This document shows positions 1 through 10,824 of a DNA stretch of 64,000 nucleotides, piece after piece. The stretch lies in assembly GCA_012270975.1 (NCBI GenBank), contig JAAXHH010000032.1, forward strand, positions 20,729-84,728, given 5' to 3'. Below the pieces are notes generated by a model. The model was given only the letters and a program-made list of their open reading frames with translations, did no database searches and was not told where the DNA came from. This DNA is from Candidatus Latescibacterota bacterium (GTDB taxonomy: Bacteria; JAAXHH01). The first letter of the stretch is position 1; the number at the start of each line of letters is the position of its first letter. The position numbers and the translations under genes were made by a program.

Positions 1-813
1 GAACTGGGAGCCTTCAGCGAGATGGCGGTGCTCGAGTATTTCGGCGGCGCGGCGGAACCAGTGCCCCACGGGTGGTTCGACGACGTTTTCCGCGCCGTGG
101 AGCAGGGCCGCTGCGACTACGGGATGCTGCCTATCGAAAACACGCTGGCGGGCAGCATTCACGTCAATTACGATCTCATGCAGGAACACGATCTGCAGAT
201 CGTCGGCGAGATCGTACTGCGCATTGTCCACAATCTGATGGCGAAGCCGGGTGTCCGGCGGGAGGAACTCCGGACGGTGAAGTCCCATCCCAAGGCGCTG
301 GAACAATGCGTGCGGTTCTTCCGGGAGCATCCTTCGTTGAAACCCGAAACCGTATACGATACCGGCGGCGCGGCCAAGATGCTGTGTGAAGGAGAGGCCG
401 GGGATGTCGGCGTCATCGCGAGTACCCGGGCCGCGGAGCGCTACGGCCTGGAAATCCTGGAGCGCGGGGTCGAGGACAACACCCAGAATTACACCCGTTT
501 CCTGGTCCTGGCCCGGGACGCGGAACCATCGGAAGGCGAGCGCTTGAAGACATCCATCGTCTTCTCGGTTCCCCACGAGCCCGGCATGCTGTTCAAGGCC
601 ATGAGCGTCTTTGCGCTGCGGGATATCTCCATCAACAAGATCGAATCACGTCCCTTGGTCGGATCCCCCTGGGAATATCTGTTCTACCTGGATTTCGAAG
701 GCCATGCGGAAAGCCTGCTCTGCAGCCGGGCGCTCAACCATCTCCGGGAGATCGCCACCAACTTCAAGCTGCTGGGATCTTACGCGGAAGGCAGGATCGT
801 GGATCGGGGCTGA
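1..813 (+). CDS. pheA: Prephenate dehydratase, 5' end cut by window edge
   Basis: This enzyme converts prephenate to phenylpyruvate in phenylalanine synthesis. The reading frame is open from base 1, and the first residues (ELGAFSE) match the internal GxxGAFSE motif of the family, so the true start lies outside the window. About 270 residues are visible. The catalytic TRF motif appears in NYTRFLVL near visible residue 163. It is followed by an ACT regulatory domain with the phenylalanine-binding ESRP motif near residue 218, so feedback inhibition by phenylalanine is likely. There is no chorismate mutase domain in the visible part. It converges on rqcH with only 9 bp between the stop codons. 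Confidence 0.93.
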   Translation, partial: ELGAFSEMAVLEYFGGAAEPVPHGWFDDVFRAVEQGRCDYGMLPIENTLAGSIHVNYDLMQEHDLQIVGEIVLRIVHNLMAKPGVRREELRTVKSHPKALEQCVRFFREHPSLKPETVYDTGGAAKMLCEGEAGDVGVIASTRAAERYGLEILERGVEDNTQNYTRFLVLARDAEPSEGERLKTSIVFSVPHEPGMLFKAMSVFALRDISINKIESRPLVGSPWEYLFYLDFEGHAESLLCSRALNHLREIATNFKLLGSYAEGRIVDRG

Positions 814-822
814 AGGATCGGA

Positions 823-2598
823 TCATCCGCGGTCAGCGGCTCCGGACGATTCGGCTTGCCTCAGTTCCAGTTTGGGTTCTACGAAGAGCGTTTTCTCCCG
901 GGTGAATATGACCTGTCCGGGCGCGCCGTTCTTCATCTTGCGAACGTAGCGGCGCTCCGTGTAGTCCACCGGCACCGTGGTGGATCCCCGGCCCCTGCTG
1001 AAATAGGCCGTCAGGCAGGCCGCCTCATAAAGCGTCCGCCGGCTCGGCATCTGCGTTTTATCCACCCGCCGCAGAATCACGTGGGAACCGCCGAGGTCCC
1101 GCGCATGGAGCCAGATGTCGTCCGGCGCCGCCGATTTGGTGAGCGCTTCGTTTTCCCGGCTGTTTCGGCCCACGAGCAGCAGGTGCCCGCTGGAGGTCAG
1201 GTACCTCCTCGGGTGAATGTCCACCCTGGCCTTTTTGCCCCGTCGTTTCGCGGCCTCGGGTTTGCGTGGCGCCTTGACCAGGTCCAGCTTGATACAGGCC
1301 CTGTGGACCTGCTCCAGCGTTTTGCCGTCCGTGTCGCGCTCCAGCATATCGCGGATGCCCGTAACTTCTTCCAGGCGTTTTCGCGCCCGGGCGATCCGGT
1401 GCTCCACCGACTTCCGGCCGTCTCTGGCTTTTCGCGCCTGCCGGAAGTACCACCGGGCGTTTTCCGAAGGGGACAGGCCGGGCTTCAACGGTATGGCGAC
1501 TTCCTCCCGGCTACCGCTGAAATAGTCTTCGACAACGGCTTCCGTCAGGCCCGCTTTCAGCCGGCCCATGTGAGACGTGATCAAATCACCGTATCTGCGG
1601 TATTCCTCCTCCCGCTCCACGTGTTCCTGGTCGCGTGCCAGGTTTCCCGTCAGCCGTTCCAGGCGCCGTATTTCGTCCCGCAAGGCGCGCCGGACCCTCG
1701 TCTCAAGCTGCTTCGCCGCTTCGTCGGCCATCCGCTCTTCGTAGAACCGGACTACGGCGGCGCTGATGGATTCGTGGCGTTCGACCAGATTCTCTGGCAG
1801 CGAATGGATCGGGACCGCAGAAAGAAAACGTACTCGGCCGTCCGGCGATCTGCCGAGGCAGGGTGTCCAGTCCCTGGACTGAACACGGTGGACAAGGTCC
1901 TGCAGGCTGCGCCAGATGCGGCTGACGCGGGCATCCGCGTCCGAACCGGCAAGGTCCGACGGTCCCGTCAGGCCCGCGTGGGCCAGGACCTCCAGGGCCA
2001 TTTCCCTGGAAAGCCCCGCGAACGTGCCGGCCAGATGCCGTGCCAGATCTTCCGGAGTCGACAGGTCACCCGTTCCAGCCAACTGTTCGCGCGCGGCTTC
2101 GCTCAGCGGCGTTTTCTTCATGGGCGGCGGAAACGTATAGGTCTCGCCCGGGACCAGCGACCTGCCGGTGTCGCGGATGCGTCTGAGGGTCTCCAGAATA
2201 ACCCGGTCCGGTTCGGAAAGGAACACCAGGATACCCCGGTTTCCGATGAGTTCGGCGATCAGCCGGTAGCCGCGAGATCCGGACGAAGATCGGCCCCGGC
2301 AGCGAATGTCCACCACCCGTTCGAAGGGCGCCGCCGCGATCTTCTCCAGCTTTCCGGGGATGAGGTGATCACGCAGCGCCGTAAGCAGAGCGGACGAAGC
2401 CGCGCTCTTCTTCTCAGGATCCGACAAATGTATCCGGGCGAAACCCGGTTGCACGGAGAGAGACAGCAGCCGCCTGTCCGCGCCGTTCTTCAGCACGAGA
2501 CCTATTTCCATGGGCCCGTACTGGTCGATGGCCACGATACGCGCGCCTTCGAGGTCCCTGCATTCATCCATCACGGCCTGTAAGGCCAGGGCGTCCAT
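823..2598 (-). CDS. rqcH: Rqc2/RqcH homologue, NFACT family ribosome quality control factor
   Basis: RqcH binds stalled 50S-peptidyl-tRNA complexes and adds alanine tails that mark the nascent chain for degradation. The 591-residue length fits the family. An NFACT-N domain (about 1-200) is followed by a charged coiled-coil middle (about 280-420) and the NFACT-R domain with the signature DIWLHARDLGGSHV at about 494-507. Where Bacillus RqcH has the Asp-Arg pair needed for tailing, this protein appears to have Glu93-Arg94 (FERVV). It is transcribed leftward, away from yicC. The older family name is fibronectin-binding protein A. Confidence 0.9.
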   Translation of the reverse strand: MDALALQAVMDECRDLEGARIVAIDQYGPMEIGLVLKNGADRRLLSLSVQPGFARIHLSDPEKKSAASSALLTALRDHLIPGKLEKIAAAPFERVVDIRCRGRSSSGSRGYRLIAELIGNRGILVFLSEPDRVILETLRRIRDTGRSLVPGETYTFPPPMKKTPLSEAAREQLAGTGDLSTPEDLARHLAGTFAGLSREMALEVLAHAGLTGPSDLAGSDADARVSRIWRSLQDLVHRVQSRDWTPCLGRSPDGRVRFLSAVPIHSLPENLVERHESISAAVVRFYEERMADEAAKQLETRVRRALRDEIRRLERLTGNLARDQEHVEREEEYRRYGDLITSHMGRLKAGLTEAVVEDYFSGSREEVAIPLKPGLSPSENARWYFRQARKARDGRKSVEHRIARARKRLEEVTGIRDMLERDTDGKTLEQVHRACIKLDLVKAPRKPEAAKRRGKKARVDIHPRRYLTSSGHLLLVGRNSRENEALTKSAAPDDIWLHARDLGGSHVILRRVDKTQMPSRRTLYEAACLTAYFSRGRGSTTVPVDYTERRYVRKMKNGAPGQVIFTREKTLFVEPKLELRQAESSGAADRG

Positions 2599-2782
2599 GA
2601 CGATTCAATCCTTTGTTCCGGTGTCCGGTTGTTCCGGGTTCAACGGCGTTCCACGACGCGGAGCTATCCGTGTTTCTCTCTTTTGCATAATATAACCGGA
2701 CCGGCGCGTCAAGCGTCGTGAATCTTCGATTCGGCGTACCTGAAAGTAGCAAAACCACCACCGGACAGACCCCAATATGTTA

Positions 2783-2811
2783 TTGACAAATCGTTGCTTA
2801 GCGTGTATTTT
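2783..2811 (+). promoter_or_regulatory. Sigma-70-type promoter for yicC-gmk-rpoZ
   Basis: A perfect -35 (TTGACA, 2783-2788) is separated by 17 bp from a -10 TATTTT (2806-2811). It lies 47 bp before the yicC start, in a locally AT-rich stretch between the divergent rqcH and yicC genes. Confidence 0.75.
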
Positions 2812-2857
2812 CATGTTTCTTGAAAATGGGCTGAAACCGGGGGTTCAGGGGCTTCGA

Positions 2858-3736
2858 ATGATAAGCAGCATGACCGGCTATGGCGCCGGGGAATCGGACC
2901 GCGCCGGCGTCCGCACCGTCGCCGAACTGCGCTCAGTGAACGGCAGATTCTGCGACATCGCGGTAAGGTTGCCCAGGTCTCTGGGGTCGCTGGAGGGCCG
3001 CGTGCGGGCCTATGTGCAGGAACACGTGACCAGGGGCAACGTTTCCGTCTCCATTCGCTGCGACGACGGCGAAACGGGCGCGCATGGGGTGCGGATCGAT
3101 GTGGAGGCCGGGAAGAAGTACTGCGACGCACTGAGGAATCTCAAGGAGCAACTCGGCGTTTCGGGCGACGTGTCCCTCGATATGGTCGCCTCATTTCCGG
3201 GTCTGGTGACGCCGGAAAACGAAGAAGTCGATCCGGCCGAGCGTTGGACGGGGATGGAAGCCGCCCTGGTGAAAGCGCTGGCCGCCTTCAAGGACATGAA
3301 GAGAAGCGAGGGAAGGGCCCTCGAAACAGACCTGCGTACCAGGATCGAAGCCATACTGGCCATACTGCGCGCGATCGAGGGCAGGGCGCCGGACCGGGTG
3401 ATCGAGTACCGGGAACGCTTGAACAACCGGCTCGTCGACTTGCTGGATGAGCCACGGGTCGACCCGCAGCGGGTGGCCGCGGAGATTACCCTGCTTGCGG
3501 AGCGCATCGACGTGACCGAAGAATGCGTCCGCCTGAAAGCGCACTGCGATGCGTTCATGGAAGCGCTCGATGCCGATGGGAGTCCGGGAAGACGTCTCAA
3601 CTTCCTTATACAGGAGATGAACCGGGAGATCAACACCATCGGGTCGAAGGGGAATGACACGGAGATCAGTCATTCCGTCATACAGGCCAAGGAAGAACTC
3701 GAGAAGGTCCGTGAGCAGGTGCAGAATATTGAGTGA
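2858..3736 (+). CDS. yicC: YicC/YloC-family endoribonuclease
   Basis: Members of this family are RNA endonucleases linked to RNA turnover and stationary-phase fitness. The protein of about 292 residues starts MISSMTGYGAGE, the near-invariant family N-terminus, which sets the start at 2858; an in-frame ATG 81 bp upstream falls before the -10 box. The C-terminal DUF1732 block ends with FLIQEMNREINTIGSK. The order yicC-gmk-rpoZ-coaBC is a widely conserved operon and is seen here with overlapping or nearly touching genes. Confidence 0.93.
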   Translation: MISSMTGYGAGESDRAGVRTVAELRSVNGRFCDIAVRLPRSLGSLEGRVRAYVQEHVTRGNVSVSIRCDDGETGAHGVRIDVEAGKKYCDALRNLKEQLGVSGDVSLDMVASFPGLVTPENEEVDPAERWTGMEAALVKALAAFKDMKRSEGRALETDLRTRIEAILAILRAIEGRAPDRVIEYRERLNNRLVDLLDEPRVDPQRVAAEITLLAERIDVTEECVRLKAHCDAFMEALDADGSPGRRLNFLIQEMNREINTIGSKGNDTEISHSVIQAKEELEKVREQVQNIE

Positions 3737-4352
3737 TTCCGTTCCGCTTCGCCCTGTGGCTTCCAGGGGGTTCTGCCTGGTTCTTTCCGCGCCGTCGGGC
3801 ACGGGAAAAACCACGGTTGGCGAATTGCTCACCGCCGGGGATTCGACCATCGTACGGTCGGTGTCCATGACGACCCGGACGAAGCGGCCGAACGAAGAGG
3901 ACGGAGTAGATTACCATTTTGTCGGTACCGACGAATTCAAGGCGAAGATCCGCCAGGGCGCCTTTCTCGAATGGGCGGAAGTATACGACGGCGTACTGTA
4001 CGGCACTCCGCGGGAGGCCGTAGAGCGGGTCATTCGATCCGGGGACGTGGCCCTGCTGGTCATTGACGTTCAGGGCGGCCGGGCCGTCAAGGCCATATTC
4101 CCCGAAGCCGTCCTCGTCTTTCTTGTGCCGCCTTCCCTCGACAGCCTGTCGACGCGGTTGAAACGACGGGGCCTGGAAACGGATGAAGAGATACAAAAGA
4201 GGCTGAGCAAAGCGCGTACCGAAATGAAGTACCTGCCCGCATATGATTACGGGGTGGAGAACGACGAAGGGAAGCAGCAGTCAACCGTTGACGCCATACG
4301 GGGGATCATAGCCGCCGAACGGCGTCGCATCAGTCGATGGGAGCCGCAATGA
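3729..4352 (+). CDS. gmk: Guanylate kinase
   Basis: It phosphorylates GMP to GDP with ATP. The P-loop is SAPSGTGKTT near residue 17, and the GMP-binding part includes SMTTRTKRPNE and GVDYHFV. A TTG at 3729 overlaps the yicC stop and gives 207 residues, the usual size; GTG codons at 3711 and 3756 are alternatives, and the longer ORF from 3654 has no family support. It also overlaps rpoZ at its 3' end (ATGA), suggesting coupled translation. Confidence 0.93.
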   Translation: MSDSVPLRPVASRGFCLVLSAPSGTGKTTVGELLTAGDSTIVRSVSMTTRTKRPNEEDGVDYHFVGTDEFKAKIRQGAFLEWAEVYDGVLYGTPREAVERVIRSGDVALLVIDVQGGRAVKAIFPEAVLVFLVPPSLDSLSTRLKRRGLETDEEIQKRLSKARTEMKYLPAYDYGVENDEGKQQSTVDAIRGIIAAERRRISRWEPQ

Positions 4353-4591
4353 ATACCAGAAAATCAACGCAGTACATATCCCAGGAACGCATGAGGGACG
4401 TCGCCGAGAACATCTACGAAGCCGTCATGATTACCGCACTGGAAGCCCGTCGGATCAATCTCCACAACAAGATGCTGGGTACCCAGGAAGACCGTGCCGA
4501 AAAGGTGACGACCATCGCGCTGGACCGCTTGCTCGGCGACGAGCTGCACTATGATTACCAGTCGCCCCCAAGTGACGAGGTCGAAGAATAA
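4349..4591 (+). CDS. rpoZ: RNA polymerase omega subunit
   Basis: This small protein of 80 residues matches the omega fold: EAVMITALEARRINL is the core helix that clamps the beta-prime C-terminus. The sequence is of the divergent Bacteroidota/FCB style and not the proteobacterial MARVTVEDA type. The ATG at 4349 overlaps the gmk TGA by four bases. Its place between gmk and coaBC is the standard operon context and supports the call. Confidence 0.85.
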   Translation: MNTRKSTQYISQERMRDVAENIYEAVMITALEARRINLHNKMLGTQEDRAEKVTTIALDRLLGDELHYDYQSPPSDEVEE

Positions 4592-4606
4592 AAACAGGGG
4601 TTTCCG

Positions 4607-5824
4607 ATGTCCAGGTTGAAAGGTCGCCGGATCGCCCTCGGGGTGACGGGCAGTATTTCGGCCTACAAGGCGGCGGAAGTGGTCCGCGGGCTCGTTCAGG
4701 AGAATGCGGACGTCCGCGTGGTCATGACACGCGAAGCCGGCGCCTTCGTAGGGGCCGTAACGTTCAGCGCCCTGACCGCGCATCCCGTGGCCATCGAGCA
4801 GTTTCCCGAAGCCGGCGCGTCCGGTGAAGAGCACATCGATCTCGCGGTCTGGGCCGATGCGGTGGCCATCGTGCCCGCCACGGCCAATATCATCGGCAAG
4901 ATGGCGAACGGCCTGGGGGACGATCTGCTCTCCACCGTGATGCTGGCCTGCGAAGCCCCCTGCTGCCTGGCGCCGGCCATGAATTTCCGCATGTGGAGGA
5001 ACGAGGCCGTCCAGGCGAATCTCGAACGGCTCAGAAGCCGGGGTGTTCACGTCATCGAACCGGAATTCGGCATGCTGGCCAACGGCGAAATGGGTGAGGG
5101 GAGGCTGGCGGCCCCGGACCGTATCGTGGAAGCGATCGCCATCCTGGCCGATCCCGACCCGGACCTGGCCGGATGCAACGTACTGGTGAGCGCGGGACCC
5201 ACCGAGGAAGATATCGACCCGGTCCGTTGCGTTACGAACCGATCCAGCGGAAAGATGGGTTTCGCCGTCGCGCGGGCCGCGGCGCGCCGCGGCGCGTCGG
5301 TCACGCTGGTCTCGGGACCGACGAGTCTCCAGGATCCGTACGGGGTCACCGTGGAACACGTCCGGTCCGCCGATGAAATGCACGAAGCCGTCCTGCGGAA
5401 CCGCGAAGGACAGGATGCCGTGATCATGGCGGCGGCGGTGGCGGATTACCGGCCCGGCGTCCAGGGCCGGAGGAAGATGAAGAAGTCGGACGAACGCCTT
5501 ACCCTGGAGATGACGCGGACCGCGGATATACTGAAGGAAGTGGCCGCCGACAGACCACCCGTGCTGGTCGGCTTTGCGGCCGAAACCCATGACGGCCTCG
5601 ATTTCGCGCGCGGAAAGCGGGCGGAGAAGGACCTGGACCTGGTGGTTTATAATGACATCACGATGGAAGGCGCCGGATTCGGTACGGATACCAACATCGT
5701 CACCCTCATCCACCGCGACGGCCGGGAGGAGACGCTGCCCAAACAGGCCAAGTCCGGCGTGGCGGACCGTATCATGGACGAGGTCGCCGCGCTGCTGAGA
5801 AACCGGGAAGGCGTTCCCGCATGA
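4607..5824 (+). CDS. coaBC: Phosphopantothenoylcysteine decarboxylase / phosphopantothenate-cysteine ligase
   Basis: A bifunctional enzyme making 4'-phosphopantetheine for coenzyme A. The N-terminal FMN-binding CoaC half has GVTGSISAYKAAE (12-24), the active-site histidine in EEHIDL (His76) and PAMN (123-126). The C-terminal CoaB half has VSAGPTEEDIDPVR and RSSGKMG. The segment that in Escherichia coli reads ACGD, with active-site Cys158, reads LANGEMGEGR here, so residue 159 is Asn. Loss of that cysteine is also known in other phyla. The stop overlaps the start of the downstream UDG gene by four bases. Confidence 0.93.
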   Translation: MSRLKGRRIALGVTGSISAYKAAEVVRGLVQENADVRVVMTREAGAFVGAVTFSALTAHPVAIEQFPEAGASGEEHIDLAVWADAVAIVPATANIIGKMANGLGDDLLSTVMLACEAPCCLAPAMNFRMWRNEAVQANLERLRSRGVHVIEPEFGMLANGEMGEGRLAAPDRIVEAIAILADPDPDLAGCNVLVSAGPTEEDIDPVRCVTNRSSGKMGFAVARAAARRGASVTLVSGPTSLQDPYGVTVEHVRSADEMHEAVLRNREGQDAVIMAAAVADYRPGVQGRRKMKKSDERLTLEMTRTADILKEVAADRPPVLVGFAAETHDGLDFARGKRAEKDLDLVVYNDITMEGAGFGTDTNIVTLIHRDGREETLPKQAKSGVADRIMDEVAALLRNREGVPA

Positions 5825-6576
5825 GCCGACAAGCGCTGCTGGCCGACCTGATACGAAAGACCGCCGAGGTCGTGAAACAGGAGGGGGAGCAGGGGCTGGA
5901 GTCGCTCTACATGCCGGCAGGACTGGAAGCGTCGCTCCCGATGCCGGAGCGGGATCGCCGGTCCGATCCGGATGCCCGGGCCGGATCTCTCGACGTCCGG
6001 GCCGGATCTCTCGACGCCCTGTATGAAAAGTACCACCGGTGTACGGCCTGCGCCCTCGGATACAAGCGAAAACACTTCGTATTCGGCTCCGGCAACGAAA
6101 GCGCCGACGTGATGTTCGTGGGCGAAGCGCCCGGAGCCCATGAAGACGAACAGGGCCAGCCCTTCGTGGGGGCGGCGGGCAAACTGCTGACCCGCATACT
6201 CAACGCCATCGACTTTTCCCGGGACGAGGTGTACATCACCAACATCCTGAAATGCCGTCCGCCGAACAACCGGGACCCGCAGCCCGATGAGATCGACGCC
6301 TGCGACGCCATTCTCAAGGAACAGATCCGTCTCGTCCAGCCCCGGCTGATCTGTGCACTCGGACGGGTCGCCGCCCAGGCCCTGCTCAAGCAGAACGGCT
6401 CGATTCGATCCCTGCGCGGCAGGTTTCACGACTATCACGGCGTGAAGCTCCTGGTGACGTACCACCCGTCCGGCCTCCTGCACAATCCGGCCTATAAGCG
6501 GCCGACCTGGGAGGATGTGCAGATGTTGCGGAAGGAATACGACCGCATCGTCCAGTCTGATGTGAAGGCGACCTAG
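5821..6576 (+). CDS. Type-4 (iron-sulfur) uracil-DNA glycosylase
   Basis: It likely removes uracil from DNA. The family motifs GEAPG ([14 protein letters not shown]), [11 protein letters not shown] and HPSGLL are all present. The four cysteines for the 4Fe-4S cluster appear as CTAC near residue 69, NILKC near 143 and DACDA near 160. The first 60 residues are a variable tail, as is common in these proteins, and hold an in-frame 21-bp tandem duplication. The start overlaps the coaBC stop (ATGA), so it belongs to the same operon. Confidence 0.9.
   Translation: MSRQALLADLIRKTAEVVKQEGEQGLESLYMPAGLEASLPMPERDRRSDPDARAGSLDVRAGSLDALYEKYHRCTACALGYKRKHFVFGSGNESADVMFVGEAPGAHEDEQGQPFVGAAGKLLTRILNAIDFSRDEVYITNILKCRPPNNRDPQPDEIDACDAILKEQIRLVQPRLICALGRVAAQALLKQNGSIRSLRGRFHDYHGVKLLVTYHPSGLLHNPAYKRPTWEDVQMLRKEYDRIVQSDVKAT
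5974..6015 (+). repeat. 21-bp in-frame tandem duplication inside the UDG gene
   Basis: Two copies (5974-5994 and 5995-6015) match at 20 of 21 positions, and encode the repeated peptide [14 protein letters not shown] in the non-conserved N-terminal tail. Confidence 0.9.
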
Positions 6577-6588
6577 GAGCGAGAGCCC

Positions 6589-7950
6589 ATGAATAGCCGG
6601 AGCGACGGGGCGGAACGACTTCCGCCGCAGGCCGTGGAAGCCGAGGCGGCCGTTCTGGGGGCCATGCTGCTGGAACAGGACGCCATTTCGATCGCCCTCG
6701 AGCTCCTCGACGATACGGCGTTCTACCGGGAAGCGCACCGCAAGATCTACAACGCCATCATCGCCCTGTACGACCGGAACGAACCTCCCGACATGATCAC
6801 GCTGAGCGAAGAGCTGGAGAAGCGGCAGGAACTGGGCTCCGTGGGGGGATCCTTCTACCTGGCCGGGTTGGTGGACAGCATTTCGACGGCGGCCAACGTG
6901 GAATACCATGCCCGGATCGTGCTCGAGAAATCCCAGGCCCGCAAGCTGATCAACGTGTCCACCCAGATCGCTTCCCGGGCGTATGAATCGTCGGAAGACA
7001 CCGCGGACCTGCTGGATGAGGCCGAGCAGATGGTGTTTGCCCTGTCCCAGCGTAACGCCCGCAGCGGGTTCACCCAGCTCAATCCCATCCTGCACGACAC
7101 CTTCGAGAACATCGAAAAGCTTCATGAGCAGGACAGCACCGTGACCGGGGTTCCCACGGGGTTTACCCGGCTGGATGAAATGACCGCGGGTTTTCAACGC
7201 GGGGACCTGGTCATCATCGCAGCCCGGCCGGCCATGGGGAAGACGGCCCTCTGCCTGAATATCATCCGCCATGTCGCGGTGGAAGCCCAGGTCGGCGTCG
7301 GCCTGTTCAGCCTCGAGATGACCAGCCACCAGCTCGCCCAGCGAATGTTGTGCAGCGAAGCGCGGGTGGATTCCCACCTGATGCGTACCGGCCGGCTGCC
7401 GGGAGACGCCTGGTCGAACCTGAGCATCGCGGTGGGGGCCCTCGCCACCGCACCCGTGTATATCGACGAAACGCCGGCGCTGTCGGTTACCGAAATGCGT
7501 TCCCGGGCGCGTAGACTCATGTCCGAGCACAAGGACATCGGCCTGCTGGCCGTCGACTACATGCAGCTGATGCGGGGCCCGAATAACGCGGAGAACAGGC
7601 AGCAGGAGATCTCCGCCATTTCCAGAAACCTGAAGGCCCTGGCAAAGGAGTTGAATGTACCCATCGTCGCCCTCTCGCAGCTTTCCCGGGCGGTGGAGAC
7701 CCGCGGCGGGGACGGCCGGCCGCAGCTGTCGGATCTCAGGGAATCGGGCGCGATCGAGCAGGACGCCGACGTGGTGCTGTTCATCTACCGGCCCGCCCGT
7801 TACGGGGAAGGAGAGGAACACGAGGAGAACCACGCGGAAGTCATCATCGGCAAACAACGCAACGGCCCCGTAGGTACGGTGAACCTGGTTTTCGTGGATC
7901 GATTCGCCCGCTTTGAAAACCCCGATCTGTTCCACGAAGACTCGGATTGA
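6589..7950 (+). CDS. dnaB: Replicative DNA helicase DnaB
   Basis: The hexameric helicase that unwinds DNA at the replication fork. Of 453 residues, the first ~110 form the primase-interacting DnaB_N domain (PPQAVEAEAAVLGAMLL). The RecA-like C-terminal domain has Walker A ARPAMGKTALCLN near residue 210, Walker B LLAVDYMQLM, and SDLRESGAIEQDADVV, a conserved motif H4-like block. No intein interrupts it. It begins 12 bp after the UDG gene, in an unusual neighbourhood without rplI or ssb. Confidence 0.96.
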   Translation: MNSRSDGAERLPPQAVEAEAAVLGAMLLEQDAISIALELLDDTAFYREAHRKIYNAIIALYDRNEPPDMITLSEELEKRQELGSVGGSFYLAGLVDSISTAANVEYHARIVLEKSQARKLINVSTQIASRAYESSEDTADLLDEAEQMVFALSQRNARSGFTQLNPILHDTFENIEKLHEQDSTVTGVPTGFTRLDEMTAGFQRGDLVIIAARPAMGKTALCLNIIRHVAVEAQVGVGLFSLEMTSHQLAQRMLCSEARVDSHLMRTGRLPGDAWSNLSIAVGALATAPVYIDETPALSVTEMRSRARRLMSEHKDIGLLAVDYMQLMRGPNNAENRQQEISAISRNLKALAKELNVPIVALSQLSRAVETRGGDGRPQLSDLRESGAIEQDADVVLFIYRPARYGEGEEHEENHAEVIIGKQRNGPVGTVNLVFVDRFARFENPDLFHEDSD

Positions 7951-7983
7951 CCGGTTCCTGCGCCGTACGTCCGTTACCCACAC

Positions 7984-8730
7984 ATGATCGAAATCATCCA
8001 CCTGAGAAAGGCCTTCGGAAAATCGGTATTGACGGATGTCAATCTGACCATCGAATCCGGAGAGACCATGGTCATCATCGGCCGCAGCGGGTGTGGCAAG
8101 AGCGTGTTGCTCAAGCACATCACGGGATTGCTGCATCCGGACGGCGGCACGCTGCTGGTGGACGGCAGGGACGTGACCAGGCTGTACGGAACGGAACTGG
8201 ACGAAGTCCGGAAGCGGTTCGGTTTCCTGTTCCAGGGCGGCGCCCTCTTCGATTCCATGACCGTGGGCGAGAACGTGGGGATCGGCCTGAAGGTACACAC
8301 CGACCGGACCGAGGAGGAGATCGGCGAACGGGTGCGGACCTGCCTCCAGATGGTCGGCCTGTCCGACGTGGAGGAACAGAAGCCGGCGGAGCTTTCGGGC
8401 GGCATGCGCAAGAGAGTGGGACTCGCCAGGGCGATCGCCATGAATCCGGAATACATTCTCTATGACGAGCCCACCACGGGCCTGGATCCCATCATGGCGG
8501 ACATCATCAACGACCTGATCCTGGACATGAACCAGCGGCTGTCGGTAACGGCGATCGCAGTGACCCACGACATGATCAGCGCGTACAAGATCGCGGACCG
8601 GATCGCTATGCTGCATGACGGGGTGATTCACATGGTGGGGACGCCGGATGAAATCAGAAACTGCGACGATCCGCTGGTCCAGCAGTTCATTCTCGGCCGC
8701 GGCGAGGGTCCCATAAAATCACTGGAATAG
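7984..8730 (+). CDS. MlaF-like ABC transporter ATP-binding protein
   Basis: An ABC ATPase of the MCE/Mla lipid-transport class. Walker A is GRSGCGKSVLLKH near residue 34, the signature is LSGGMRKRVGLARAI and Walker B ends ILYDEPTTGLDP. The GGMRKRV form of the signature and the 248-residue length are typical of MlaF. Family members normally work with an MlaE permease and an MCE-domain protein, but neither is adjacent; dnaB precedes it and tgt follows. The partners may be encoded elsewhere. Confidence 0.85.
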   Translation: MIEIIHLRKAFGKSVLTDVNLTIESGETMVIIGRSGCGKSVLLKHITGLLHPDGGTLLVDGRDVTRLYGTELDEVRKRFGFLFQGGALFDSMTVGENVGIGLKVHTDRTEEEIGERVRTCLQMVGLSDVEEQKPAELSGGMRKRVGLARAIAMNPEYILYDEPTTGLDPIMADIINDLILDMNQRLSVTAIAVTHDMISAYKIADRIAMLHDGVIHMVGTPDEIRNCDDPLVQQFILGRGEGPIKSLE

Positions 8731-10259
<1,529 letters not shown>

Positions 10260-10268
10260 GAAGCGGGT

Positions 10269-10823
10269 ATGGCGGTCAGATCCATACGTATTTACGGCGA
10301 TCCGGTCCTCAGGGAGAAAACGCGTCCGGTAGGGGAGGTAACCGCGGCGCTTCGCCGTCTCGCCGAGGACATGGTCGACACCATGGTCGACGCGGAGGGT
10401 ATCGGGCTCGCCGCTCCGCAGGTCGGCGAGCCCGTCCGCGTTTACGTAGTCAACCTCGGGGCCATGCGTCCGGAACTCTTTCGGCACCGCGGGGGGCCTT
10501 CCCTGGAGGGAGACCCGGACCACCTGGTGCTGGTGAATCCGCGCGTCGTAAAGCAGGAGGGCGAGCAGACGGGCGACGAGGGCTGCCTGAGCTTTCCGGA
10601 CCTGTATGACAAGGTGACGCGGCCCGACGTCGTGCGCGTCGAGGCTACGGACCTGGACGGCCGTCTCCTGGAAATCGAGGGCAGCGGACTGCTGGCCCGG
10701 GTCCTGGTCCACGAATACGACCACCTGGAAGGCATCCTCTTCATCGATCACCTCAGCAAGTTCCGCCTCCAGTTCCTCCGCGGCAAATTGAGGAAACTGA
10801 AGGAGGGCGGTCAGGCGGACTGA
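10269..10823 (+). CDS. def: Peptide deformylase
   Basis: It removes the formyl group from N-terminal formyl-methionine. All three metal-site motifs are intact: GIGLAAPQVG, EGCLSFPD and the HEYDHLEG zinc-binding box. A glycine-rich insertion (RHRGGPSLEGDPDHL) lies between the first and second motifs. Its stop is one base before the fmt start region, so def and fmt form a couple as in most bacteria. Confidence 0.96.
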   Translation: MAVRSIRIYGDPVLREKTRPVGEVTAALRRLAEDMVDTMVDAEGIGLAAPQVGEPVRVYVVNLGAMRPELFRHRGGPSLEGDPDHLVLVNPRVVKQEGEQTGDEGCLSFPDLYDKVTRPDVVRVEATDLDGRLLEIEGSGLLARVLVHEYDHLEGILFIDHLSKFRLQFLRGKLRKLKEGGQAD

Positions 10824-10824
10824 C

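Noticed and set aside
856..2583. A 575-codon frame opposite rqcH
   Set aside because: RqcH has clear family motifs; the opposite frame has none.
5647..8631. A 994-codon antisense frame over coaBC, UDG, dnaB and the ABC ATPase
   Set aside because: It runs opposite four well-supported genes and shows no protein family features.
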